Positions 11,951 to 21,912 of a DNA stretch of 64,000 nucleotides are shown here, in pieces; position 1 is the first letter of the stretch; every line of letters begins with the position of its first letter. The notes under the pieces are model-generated. The model was not told the DNA's origin and searched no databases. It saw only the letters and a program-made list of their open reading frames with translations. The translations under genes and the position numbers were made by a program. Source of the DNA: Urophycis tenuis. Taxonomy: Eukaryota; Chordata; Actinopteri; Gadiformes; Phycidae. The DNA lies in the NCBI GenBank assembly GCA_036785325.1, contig JAXIVH010000173.1, positions 219,501-283,500 on the forward strand. The letters are read 5' to 3'.

Positions 11951-11954
11951 CCGG

Positions 11955-12427
11955 ACCAGTGCCAGATATGATACGATTCCGCTTAAATCACCTCCCGATT
12001 CACCTTTGCCTTATTTACGGCATTTTATGTCTGTTGGGTGGCCCATCTACGCATACTAGCCTACTTTGCACTGTCAGTGGAATGTCGAGAAAAACAAACA
12101 AGTTGCATGCCTATAACTAGGCCTACGTGTTACACATTAAAAGCACTTGACTTGACTGGACTTGATATAGGCTACAGGTTTCAGTTGGAGCAATTAAATT
12201 TCAAACTTGCATAGGCTTATGCAATCACTCAAATCTAGGACAAGACACTATCTGGCCCAGATTTGCATCATTGCAGGGAACAGGGAAAGCAGCAGACATA
12301 TCGTGATCAGAAAATAGACGCATATACAAGCTGAAATAAATTGTTTTAATGAACAAAACAAATAAATTGATTAAAACTTGATTACAAATATACAACTTTA
12401 AAAAACTTTAAAAACTTTTTTGATTAC
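11955..12427. other. unassigned spacer
   Basis: No gene or recognised repeat. The segment ends in an A/T-rich stretch that is interrupted at 12433 by the next element and resumes at 13926. Confidence 0.4.
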
Positions 12428-12433
12428 AAATAT

Positions 12434-13925
12434 CAGGGATGCAAACGGCGCGCCTTTTGGCAGATGCCGCCTTTTTCACGGCCGTGCAGATCCGATGAGT
12501 TTTTTTTTTAGGGGGGGGGGGCGGGGGGGGTGGAGAGTGTCTGATTATATTTTCATCAAAGGTAGGGCTGGGCGATTAATTGAATTTCGATTACGATTTT
12601 GGTTTCCCTTGATCATTAAATCAAGATAATCGTAATAAAACGATCATTCTGCCACCCGCCGTGTTTTGTGTGGTAAATGGAGCGAACCATTCTTTCTCCA
12701 CCTGCGCACTCCGCTGCGCCCCGCCCCCGCCTGAAAACTTGCAAGATATGTCAGTCATGCGACCGTGTCTGCACTTCAATCTGTTTAACCATTTAAAAGT
12801 CCGCACACAGAGTAATACATGACCAAGCAATGAAGGAAAAAATGAAAAACTCCTCCACTCCTGCCACCGCAACACAGTCCTCAATTAAGGAGACCCTATA
12901 CAATGCCACCCCATATCCAGCCAGCTCCCGCAGGCATAAAGGAATTACAGATGCAATCGCATACATGATTGCCAAAGACATGTGCCCTATCAGCACCGTT
13001 AGCAACCCGGCGTTCAATAAACTGATAAACACATTGGACAAGCGGTATGTGTTACCACCACCTCACCATTTCAGTAGAATTGCGTTGCCTGCCCTTTATG
13101 ACGAATGTCGCGGAAAAGTTGCAAGAGAAGTGTCAATTATACATTATATTTTGCCACCACAACGGACCTATGTTTGAGTCGCACCATCAAAAACATTTTT
13201 TGATGGTGCGACTTTTAATCAATGAATAATCGTCTTTAATAATCGCAATTACAATATCAATCAAAATAATCGTGATTATCATTTTTGACATAATCGAGAA
13301 GCCCTATTCAAAGGTAATTCTGTATTAAAATGACTAAATAAGCAAATGCCGTTACAGTCCATGAAACATAGGAAGTATAGGCTACGTATGAAAAGAAAAC
13401 AGTAAACCAGAAAGCTGCGCACGTAAAGCCTGCGCCGGTCTGCTGCTGCTGCCTACACGTCACTGCACTGATATCAGTCCGAGATCCTGGAATTTTGTGC
13501 TGCGCCTGTTCTTTTTGAATATTTTGAATATTGAACAGTGTGATCGCACATTTTCACAATGATCTGGTCTCAGCAGATACCTTGACTCTGTTGGTTGTTA
13601 TGTCATATTTGGAAGCTCAATCGAACTTTTTTTCATAAAAATCTCACCAGAAGTAACCATTTAAAGAGTTATTTTTCAAATTTTTCTTCCGGGGGGGCAT
13701 GCCCCCGGACCCCCATAGTGTTGCTAGGTTATCAACACACAGCACCACTGCTACAAAATAAATCTAGGGGAAACATATTATTTTCATACATACAACTTTG
13801 TGTGTGTATAGGGTGAGCCCTGAATGGCAGAGGTTGGTGGCGGTGTAATTATATGATATTTGCTGTGGGGTCGCGGGCTTCGATAATCTCACTCCTTTTT
13901 GACCATACCTCTGTTTGCATCCCTG
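12434..13925 (+). mobile_element. 1.5-kb element with CAGGGATGCAAAC ends, copy 1
   Basis: The ends are CAGGGATGCAAAC and its inverted copy. The flanks carry AAATAT on both sides (12428-12433 and 13926-13931), a 6-bp duplication. A second, collinear copy lies at 56739-58261 with its own 6-bp duplication. Both contain the same BED-hAT at the same internal position, so the composite amplified after the hAT landed in it. No transposase for the outer element is visible. Six-base duplications exclude hAT (8), Harbinger (3) and piggyBac (TTAA); the superfamily is unknown to me. Confidence 0.8.
12563..13306 (+). mobile_element. nested hAT with BED-finger remnant, copy 1
   Basis: Ends are TAGGGCTGGGCGATT and TAGGGCTTCTCGATT (inverted), flanked by ATCAAAGG (12555-12562) and TTCAAAGG (13307-13314), a near-perfect 8-bp duplication. 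The plus strand carries pieces of the N-terminal half of a ZBED-type transposase (see copy 2), broken here by a deletion around 12775 in the zinc-finger region. A perfect hairpin (17-nt arms 13177-13193 and 13197-13213) is present in this copy but not in copy 2. Confidence 0.8.
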
Positions 13926-13979
13926 AAATATACAACTTTAAAAACTTAAAAAAAAAAATCTGATTCATGGGAGAGGTCT

Positions 13980-16900
13980 TTACTGTTGCTGCTGTTGCTG
14001 CTGCTGCTGGCGTGCCATCCTCTCCTGGCGCCCCCCGCTCCGATCAGTGGATAGGGCAAACCACCTTATGGTATGCCCCCAGATGTCCGCATCTGTTGCC
14101 TTGGCCGTCAGCGAGCATTTGCGCACTGCACCTGGTGGGAAAACATACAGAAAAGATTAGGTTGAATGAGGAATTTGGATCAGTGGCGCTATATGACGAC
14201 AAAACAGATAGGCCTACATCAACAGACATTTGCTCAAAATGAATATTAGCCCATCGTTGTAACTTAGGTGGGGTGACCATATTTTAATTTGGGAAAACCA
14301 GGACACCTTTGAGCGCGGCGGCGGGGGGTCATCTCTGTTCCCATGCATGCATGCATATGGAGGATGGGCAACCCACGCCAATCAATGTTTTGTTTTGTAG
14401 CATTCTCTTCAAATTTGCAAATACATTATTTCCTCCTTCGTAACGCCGGGTTCCACCAAAATTAGTGTTGCAATTGTCACCGGTAAATGCGACGCATTTG
14501 GAAGCCAAATTGTTTTTTGCCAATGTTTCCATTAGGTTATTGGCTATGGTGGTTGCAGTCTCGTTTGGTGTATCTTCCACCTGAATTAGTTTACTCTGCA
14601 CACTACCCTCCTTCCAATCAAAGTATTGAATAATGATGGGGAAGATTTTCACCGCACCGTGGTTACTCCCATCAGTACTTTCACAAAACGGGATGTCTTT
14701 GAGCGCTTCGTGCGCTACTTCTACAGAATGAGGTGCCAGAACACCGTCAACAATAGCCTCGGTCTTAGTTCGGGCACAACTAAACTTTTTTGGCAGTGTC
14801 TGAATCGGGGAGGGTCTTTTTCAATAATGAACTTGTGCAGTTCATAGATCTATAACTGTTGTGATGTTGTGATTGACTGGGCTGCCCGCACTGACGTGGC
14901 TCAGGGATTATGTCACACGCAGGGCCGTGCGCAATGCCCTAGTGTCTGTAATGTAATGGTCCAATGGAGGTAATTTAAAAACCAGGGGCCTCATTTATCA
15001 ACTGTGCGTAGGAAAAGTTCTAATTTCGTTCGTACGCATGAAATTTAGAATGTGCGTAAGTAGAAAAAAATCTGCATTTATCAAACGTGCGCACACGGGT
15101 CGTACGCACACCAGTAAGTAATCCGTGATGATAAATCCCACCTGTTCTCAACTACCATGCTCGTGCACGGTTAGTCATTTGCATTCAGAAACGCCTCCAA
15201 TTGACCATATATGGTAGCGGCAATCCCTCAATGCCAGCCATCAATACGTCAATACGTCAATGCCAGCCATCCTCAATAGCTCCTGCTTGGAGCTGCGCAC
15301 CCACCTGCAGGATGAACGAATCGTGCGTTCCTCCAGGCCACCGGGCAACAACGTTTAGTAGAGACATATTGGCATTAGATTATTTGTGTATTAATTAAAT
15401 TAAGTCCTTTCCTGTTAACGTAACTGAATTCATTGTGTGATTGTGCTTTTATTGTGATGTGTGTGCAATCTATATGGCTCCAATTATATTTGCGAATCCA
15501 GCGATGGCGTGGAATTAACGGGAACTGAATGTAAATTGGGGCTAGAGAAATGATTGCATCCAACACTGCTGGCATGATTCTACTCAGTGTCGGCTGTGAA
15601 ATGCCGCATGTTGAAATGTCCCGGTGGCCAAAAATCCTGTGTGGACAGAAGCTGAATGTGCACTGGGATGGCTTTGGTTCGTTTGGTCTCTCGCTCCAAT
15701 ATAGTATGTTGTAAATCCCGGCATAAATTCACAAGTATATTTTTTGGGAATCTATACCTACTGAGAAGCCACTCTGTGCTCTGACTGAGCAAATCCACAC
15801 GCTCTTTGAAAACGCGCTCCCTGCAAAAAGCGCACGGTTCTCTAAATTTTCCAAAAGTGCAAGATGCGCCATCGTCCTTATTTCAAGTTGTCTTTTTTAG
15901 GTTGTCCTGTTCCAGCTGTCTTTTATAGCTTGTCATACCAATTATTCAAAAATGTCTGCTAACTTACTAAATGAGAATTGTTATTAATTAGAGGATACAG
16001 GGGATATGTGTGACGTTTGTGATTGCTGAACACTGCGACTCTTAACGGGTTCTCTTAGTAGTTTCACTATTCTACCACTAGGTTTTGTGCGTACGCATGG
16101 TCAGAGTTGTGCTTAAATTTACGCACGTTCCTACGCACAAGTACAAGTTGATAAATCCCATACTTTGCGTGGGAATGTTCATACCATAGGTTCGTACGAA
16201 CTGCGTAAGCACAAATCTGTGCGTACGCACGGTTGATAAATGAGGCCCCAGGACATTTCCTCACTTTCTAAAAAAAAACCGGGACGCCCGGGACAGGACG
16301 TGAAATACGGACATGTCCCGGGAAATACGGACGTTTGGTCACCCTAAACTTAGGCTACTTCTATATTAACCGTTAGACCTACACTTTTGGCATGCCTAAT
16401 TGTCAATGAAATGCATGTTTGCAAGACCAGGGTTTGTGCATTAGCCTAGATGACGGAAGGCTGTGATAAATAAAGTAGGCAAAATACATCGTCTCGCTTT
16501 TGGCCTATTCAGCAGAAAACGGCAACCTAAGCAGACGACTGGTCCTGTAAAACTGATGCCAAACCTGTCTGAATAAGACAAACGGACAGCTTTGTTCTGC
16601 GCATAATTTCGGGCTATATCGAACTATGGAGGTTAAGACCATAGCCTATAGCCTACGCTTGGTAATGTATCGAACAAAGTTAATGTCAGACTTGTGTAAC
16701 GGTAGCCAGTCGGTAGTGCTGCGCACTGCGCAGTAAGTAAACCTCACTCCCCGACACTTTAGAGACGTTCTAGCGACACATGCTAGCGCTCATGGGTAAG
16801 CATCCTTGCTAGCACGGCCGCCTCTCATCTCCATGACTGCTGTTTCGAGACCAGTGAAGTTCCAGCGCTATTCTCACAACGCAGAGCGAGATACCAATTG

Positions 16901-19900
16901 TTACACTTGCATCATGTAATTAAATAAAATTGTGTCCCCACCAAAGCTCAGACCAAACCTACCCCCTTAGTTGAGACGTAGCCCCATGGGCCTAACTAAA
17001 AAAAAAACTGCAAGATCAAGGAACAAGCAGAAGGGATTCTTTGTTATTGCTTTACAAAGACGTCAAAACTGGAAGAATTTAATCAACGGAAAACTGCTGG
17101 AAGGATCGACTGTCATCCACTTTTGTAAAGGTAGGCTTGTCGTTTATCCACGTACTTCTTAGCGAGTCAAAGTATAGTCTACTTCATTCCTCTGGTATGG
17201 AACTTCTATGTAGCCCACTGCTTGAGCCGAGGGAAATGGCCAGATGCAGGGGCAGGCAGTAACTACCGAAGTAATTCTTATGCAGTGTGTTGAGTGCTTG
17301 GATGAATACACCAGTTAGGGTAATCAGGCTCAGTGAATAGTTTGTGCTAGGTAGCACACAGAGTAGTATGAAGCCAGCGACAGAGAGAGAATGCACTTAC
17401 GTCACTCTTGTACACCCTGTGTTCGACTGCTAAACTCTCTGCAGTCTTCAAACTAATAATAAAAAATACAGGCCTATGGCCTACACAATAATCTTGTATG
17501 TCGGCATACTGTCAGGATAAGTCCCAGAAGTTTCTACAGGAGTAATCTACTGCTTCCATTCTACTTGTAAGACTGTTGAGTGAATTAATACTAATTCACC
17601 AAGGGCATTGTAATGACAAGATAAACATTTAAAGCCATAGCCTACTTACGGCTGAGGTGGGTGCGTGATGCCATCTTGTGAAATGCCCTCTTCCCATTGA
17701 CACCCTTCCAATTAATGGTCCGGGCAAGGTGGCATGAAAACAGGGATGACAAAATGTTCCATGTCACCCTCTTCGGGTCAACTCCCCCGACAGCAGAGAG
17801 GGTGGTCACCTAGGCGCATGAAGATGGTGGAAAGTAGTGCAATTTAGTATTGTACTTTTTGTATTGTCAGTGGTTATAGCCAGTAGCTGGATCATCATTG
17901 CACACAAGGGTTTTTATACAGTAAAGTCACTTTTTTGACATTTGATTTTTTTTCACAACTAAGAAATCGGGCTACATTCACATGAAGTCAATTGGAAGAT
18001 GCTTTTATCCACAACATTCAAGTTATATCATTACAGAGGGCTTATGTAGCAATAAATACTACAATTTTGATGGTATCGGCAATTGGTATGAGCGTTTTTT
18101 TTCACCCGCGAGAGGTGATAAGTGGGGACTCTGATATGGGCAAGGCCTGTGGCTAAGGGAATTTGCAGTCACCAGTCACGTATGAACAGCTTTGAAATCC
18201 AGCAGGCATGGCAATAGCAATTCCGTTGTAGGCATAGATATTAGTTGTAGGTACTAGAGTTCTATTAGGGTTTTTCAGTTGACGTGTCGGGTCACGTGAC
18301 ATTTTGTTTATCTACGTTATACTGGGGCTGATTTAAAAGCCTATAAATCACTCGATGCTTATAATTTTGTAATCAATGGGTGGTGTGAGGAACATTTTAA
18401 TTAAGCAAACGACGGATGACATCTTCACAACAACGGCATCGGTATAGCGTTACGTTACAGCCAACCACCTTCCTCGGCGAACAGAGTCAGAAGGAAAGCG
18501 ATAAAACGATTTCCCATCGCCTTTTTTGTGGCGATTAGGAGCAGCCTACTGCCACACACGTTGTTGGCATGTCTATTGTCACGTTTCAGTCCGTATTTGA
18601 TTACAACCGTAAACTGATGTCAATTTGAATAAGCCGCCTACCATTGAAATAGATAGCGTTCTACTAGTATTTCCGCCTACCAACGTTTTTTTATTGGTAG
18701 TGGTCACGCGATTTTATGACGTAGGTGAAAAACCCTAATATATATTATACTGAGATAACTGAAGTCTGTCTATCTAGCTATCATCGTAAAAGTCGAATGC
18801 AATTTAGTTTGTCCGAGGGCGTTGCTGTAGATAGCGTATTGTGTGACGTCATCAGCAGACGAAGGACCCCGAGCCGATTTGGAAGCCGAGCCGATCTGGT
18901 ACCTAGGACCTACACTGTTACTGTTGGAAAGGTCGCTACTCTGCGTATGCGTCAGGCATAACTTTCTAGAAAGTCCTGAGATCGGATGCATGTTGGAGCC
19001 ACAGAGGGAAACAGAAGTCCTGTTAAGTGTGCGGCATTGTTTGAAATGTGAGTTATCCTTTGTAAATTACCCTACATCGAGTTAGTCAGTTTGCCTTCTT
19101 TAGAAATATATCTGTTGATTCGTGAGTGTTATAAAAACGTTCGTAGTGAAACCTGTTTGTCATGCTTCTGCCAATGCTAGCTAACATAGTATTCACTGAC
19201 GTCACAGTATGGCGTGATCTCGCTAGGAAAGTTCAAATTTGTTGTGTAATTTGACAGCGATTGTATGTATTGATGTAGACTTTTACTGTAAATGTATTTG
19301 TAGAGTCTACTGACATAAATTGTGACAAATTGTAAATGTTAAATCTACCCGTATCGGGATGCTAAGAAGGCTATTTATTCCATTCCTCAAAATGCTAGCT
19401 AGCTAGCTAGCTGACATTGTTGCTATACTGATCCTAATGGTAACAACCTGCGTAACGTCTTTGAGTTTAGTGCCCTTCTTGACCGCATTCTGCAACATTT
19501 TCAAGCTATTCCAATTAACCATGACAAGTTTTTGAATAACATTATGATTATGATGTGCCCTTTTGTTATGATCCCCTTGGGAAGAGGTATAGGAGTTGGA
19601 GGATTGTTTTAAGGGCACTTTACTAAAAGGAAGCTATTGTTGCATTTTTATCTTCAGGTATGTCTTTTATTTCTTTGATTTAAACCGTTTTTATGATTAT
19701 GATGTGCCCTTTTGTTATGATCCCCTTGGGAAGAGGTATAGGAGATGGAGGATTGTTTTAAGGGCACTTTACTAAAAGGAAGCTATTGTTGCATTTCAAA
19801 AAACTACACAACGTAGATTCAGCCGGTCACATTGGCGCATATTGTGATGTTCGAAAACGCAAAACTCTCTGTCTACACGCAAATGCATTAACAGAGTTTT

Positions 19901-20440
19901 CAAAAATCTTCACTTTGTCTGAGTTTTTTTAAATATTCGTTTATGATGCGTTTTCATGTGGATGACAGGTCCAAACGTAGAAAAATATATTCGCTTTAGC
20001 AGATACCCGGCTACGTGTGTACGGGGCCTAAGTGGAGGATGAAACAAGTGGCTTGAGTACAATGAAAACATATTGTGGGAATATGCTTACCAGTGCATGT
20101 CTCTGCCTCTCACTTGCAGGTTCTGCCAGCCAGACCTCAAAACGATCCAGCTCTTGGTTTGTGTCCAGGGGGAACTGAAACTCCTCTGGCCACTCATAGA
20201 CTGCTGGCTGGAGTCCATTATGAAGTTTTGCCATCAGCAGGTTAACATTAGTGGCGAGTTGGGAGACCTGTTGCTTAATATTCTCCAAAAGTAATAGGCC
20301 ATGTAGCTGAGCCGCTGAAAGATTGTGTAAATTGAAAAAAAGGTGTTTAGTTGGAGAAAAGAGTTCATGTTATTTAAACATTAAGGAAATAATTAACACA
20401 ATGATGGTCAATAAAATTAACCCACAGCTGCACATTATCA

Positions 20441-20483
<43 letters not shown>

Positions 20484-21070
20484 GTATATGTAAACATTGT
20501 TAACACAGGGAATGAATATGTGATCTCTGACAGAATTTTTATTTTTTATTTCTTACGTGTGCAAGGAATTGGACCTGTGTCATGGCCAACTCTATAGGTT
20601 GGCTTGAAGAGAAGGTGGCCTCCAGGCTCCCCACCACCGCTGGCTAATTGGGAAAAGGTATGTAAATGTCAATTAAGATTTTCTTAAAAACAAGAAAAGT
20701 GAAGTATATATACACCACAGGATACTGCACACATAATTCATGTCCCACATTGAATCTAGATCTGTGTGTGAGTTATGAACTAGTTGTTTGAGATGTACTT
20801 TTACATTTGTAGGAAAAACTCACCATGTGGGAAGTCCATGTTTGACCACACTGGACTGAAGTGTTGAGGCGGTGGTGGTGTTACGACTGCGCTATCGACT
20901 ACCAGAGAGACAGGAACAGGACAGAACATCACCTCAGCACTTTTATTTGCATTGAAATTGTTCTACAGAGTATGATTCCTACCATTGAAGGGGTCCAACT
21001 CCCTCCGCACATTCCAGCTTATGTCTGCGTAGGATTGTTCACTGTCCTGTCCTGTGTTGTCCTGACCCAT
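13980..21070 (-). CDS. DUF4806-domain protein, six exons, 261 aa
   Basis: Exons (minus): 20983-21070, 20824-20898, 20557-20643, 20091-20314, 17650-17809, 13980-14131. All five introns are GT-AG, the phases agree, and the total is 786 nt (261 codons plus stop). Exon 4 has a coiled-coil-like part (ENIKQQVSQLATNVNLLMAK) and an acidic linker. Exons 5 and 6 carry the DUF4806 signature: AR-INWKGVNGKRAF, then LSRAVRKC, then IRWFAL and a basic GGRQERMARQ tail ending in nine glutamines encoded by CAG/CAA. DUF4806 proteins are common in fish and invertebrates, often as expanded, transposon-like families; function is unknown. A further upstream exon at about 21190-21300 (ESETESETADQ) is possible, in which case the ATG at 21070 is internal. 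Intron 5 contains a hAT with a nested Harbinger, and intron 4 contains a MITE. No frame lesion is seen, so it may be a functional gene. Confidence 0.75.
14329..14862 (-). pseudogene. hAT transposase core fragment
   Basis: A 107-codon minus frame (14329-14652) contains the RNase-H-like part of a hAT transposase: KIFPIIIQYFDWKEG, then a second-Asp segment FTGDNCNTNFGG. Upstream, in another frame, are remnants preceding the first Asp (a GVTTVR-like sequence replaces the usual D-x-SN-H). Frameshifts and loss of the insertion and dimerisation domains make it non-functional. It belongs to the surrounding element at 14269-16346. Confidence 0.7.
14986..16248 (-). mobile_element. PIF/Harbinger element nested in the hAT
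   Basis: The ends GGGCCTCATTTATCAAC and its inverted copy continue as a longer, GTGCGTAC-rich inverted repeat. CAG flanks both sides (14983-14985, 16249-16251), matching the 3-bp CWG duplication of Harbinger elements. The insertion is younger than the hAT. Confidence 0.85.
15375..15850 (-). pseudogene. HARBI1-like transposase fragment
   Basis: Two minus frames, 15580-15798 and 15375-15575, read through a PIF/Harbinger transposase N-terminal half. The helical region has LLSRYRFPKNILVNLCRDL, TKAIPVHIQLL and HFN, then MPAVLDAIISLAPIYIQFP, and the segment with the first catalytic Asp reads SHIDCTHITIKA followed by EFSYVNRKGLNLINTQII. A frameshift separates the two parts, and everything after the first Asp domain (second Asp, Glu) is missing. 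It is a dead copy belonging to the element at 14986-16248. Confidence 0.85.
16355..17649. other. intron 5 remainder of the DUF4806 gene
   Basis: No further coding exon is supported. A short segment at about 16785-16860 has weak tRNA-like A-box and B-box words (TAGCGCTCATGGGTAAGCA, GTTTCGAGACC) and might be a SINE head. Weak evidence only. Confidence 0.35.
18265..18738. mobile_element. 474-bp MITE with TTAGGGTTTTTCA ends
   Basis: The left end TTAGGGTTTTTCA is the exact inverse of the right end TGAAAAACCCTAA, with TA on both sides (18263-18264, 18739-18740). The interior lacks a long frame. The TA flank suggests a Tc1/mariner-type target, but the terminal sequence is not one I recognise. It lies in intron 4 of the DUF4806 gene. 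Confidence 0.7.
18741..20090. other. intron 4 remainder, degraded repeat material
   Basis: Besides the 105-bp duplication (19541-19798), there is a (TAGC)n run at 19395-19412, and 19800-20030 looks like the right end of a dispersed fish repeat (words GCGTTTTCATGTGGATGACA and TACGGGGCC). No coding exon is supported. Confidence 0.4.
19541..19798 (+). repeat. direct duplication of about 105 bp
   Basis: The segment starting ATGATTATGATGTGCCC near 19545 and ending ATTGTTGCATTT recurs from about 19693 with a single-base difference (GAGTTGG versus GAGATGG). The copies are about 150 bp apart. The near identity implies a recent duplication. Confidence 0.85.
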
Positions 21071-21912
21071 GTTCTCTGAGATTTCAGCTTATGGATAAAG
21101 GATTAACCGTGAATCAACATATGGCAGTGATACAAATGACTGGACTGAACATTATTGCCATCGGCCATCAAATCAAGACTTACAGGGGGGGGGTAGAGGA
21201 ACACTTGGAAGGGAACCTGCCAGAGGAAGAGTTCGAGGCCGAGGCTGTGATTGTCTTTGTGGGGTCTGATCTGCAGTCTCAGATTCGGTTTCAGATTCCT
21301 AGCTTGTCAAGTCAAGATGTTTATTTGTATAGCACAATGACGTGCAGTCAGGGAAGGCAGTGCCTACCCTGAGTAAATTTCATTAAAAAAAAAACGATAC
21401 ATATATTTTTTAAATTATTCTTAAAAGCCCACACTCAAGTCACAAACAATGACGTTAAAATGGAATTTCAATTGTATAAAGTTAATCTACGTCTCATTTA
21501 AGGTCAAAACCCATAAAACACGGCGCAACCTGGTTGCCGTGGGAACGCACAAGCAAGCTTTCCCGGCGTAAGCTTGCATGCATTCCAAAGGCAAGGGTAG
21601 GCTCTGCCGGCTCTGCTTATTCATTCATTGACTTCAACGCAGTGAATTTCGAAGTTTGCGCATGCGTATCACACATACGCTGCATTCTGAACTGGAGGAA
21701 GCATGCTCAACGGACGCCCTTTCAAGGACGCTACGTCATAGAACGCCGACAAGCACTGTTCCAAAGTTGAGAACACTCAGAAATTCGCGCCCTTTTCGCA
21801 TCCTTCATTTTGAGAATTCTGAAGAATTTTCAAGGATGCATCGATGGATCCTCGTCGACCTAAAACACCCACAATCCTCTGCGTTCACCGGCGGGCTATT
21901 TAAAAAAAAAAA

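Larger units (their letters stand above)
3386..11954 (-). mobile_element. Ginger-like DNA transposon, complete with TSD
   Basis: The element runs from TGTTCCGTATTAAC (3390) to its inverted copy GTTAATACGGAACA (ends 11950). CCGG lies immediately outside both ends (3386-3389 and 11951-11954), fitting a 4-bp target duplication. Both termini continue as very long inverted repeats (left 3390-4690 plus 6440-6545, interrupted by insertions; right 10577-11950). Inside, on the minus strand, are a multi-exon gypsy-type integrase and a multi-exon Ulp1-type cysteine protease. TG...CA ends, a 4-bp duplication, an intron-bearing gypsy-like integrase and an accessory Ulp1 domain are what I know of Ginger1 transposons. 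No reverse transcriptase, RNase H or gag is present, so it is not a Ty3/gypsy retrotransposon. At least one frameshift suggests this copy is no longer autonomous. Confidence 0.85.
14269..16346 (-). mobile_element. hAT transposon within intron 5 of the DUF4806 gene
   Basis: Ends are TGGGGTGACCA and, inverted, TAGGGTGACCA. The 8-bp duplication AACTTAGG is perfect (14261-14268 and 16347-16354). The minus strand carries transposase fragments, and a Harbinger element has been inserted inside (14986-16248). No intact transposase frame remains. Confidence 0.9.

Noticed and set aside
16785..16870. tRNA gene
   Set aside because: Only A- and B-box-like words are present; no cloverleaf with paired acceptor and anticodon arms could be drawn.
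18265..18280. Interstitial telomeric repeat
   Set aside because: Only a single TTAGGG occurs, and it forms part of a MITE inverted terminus.
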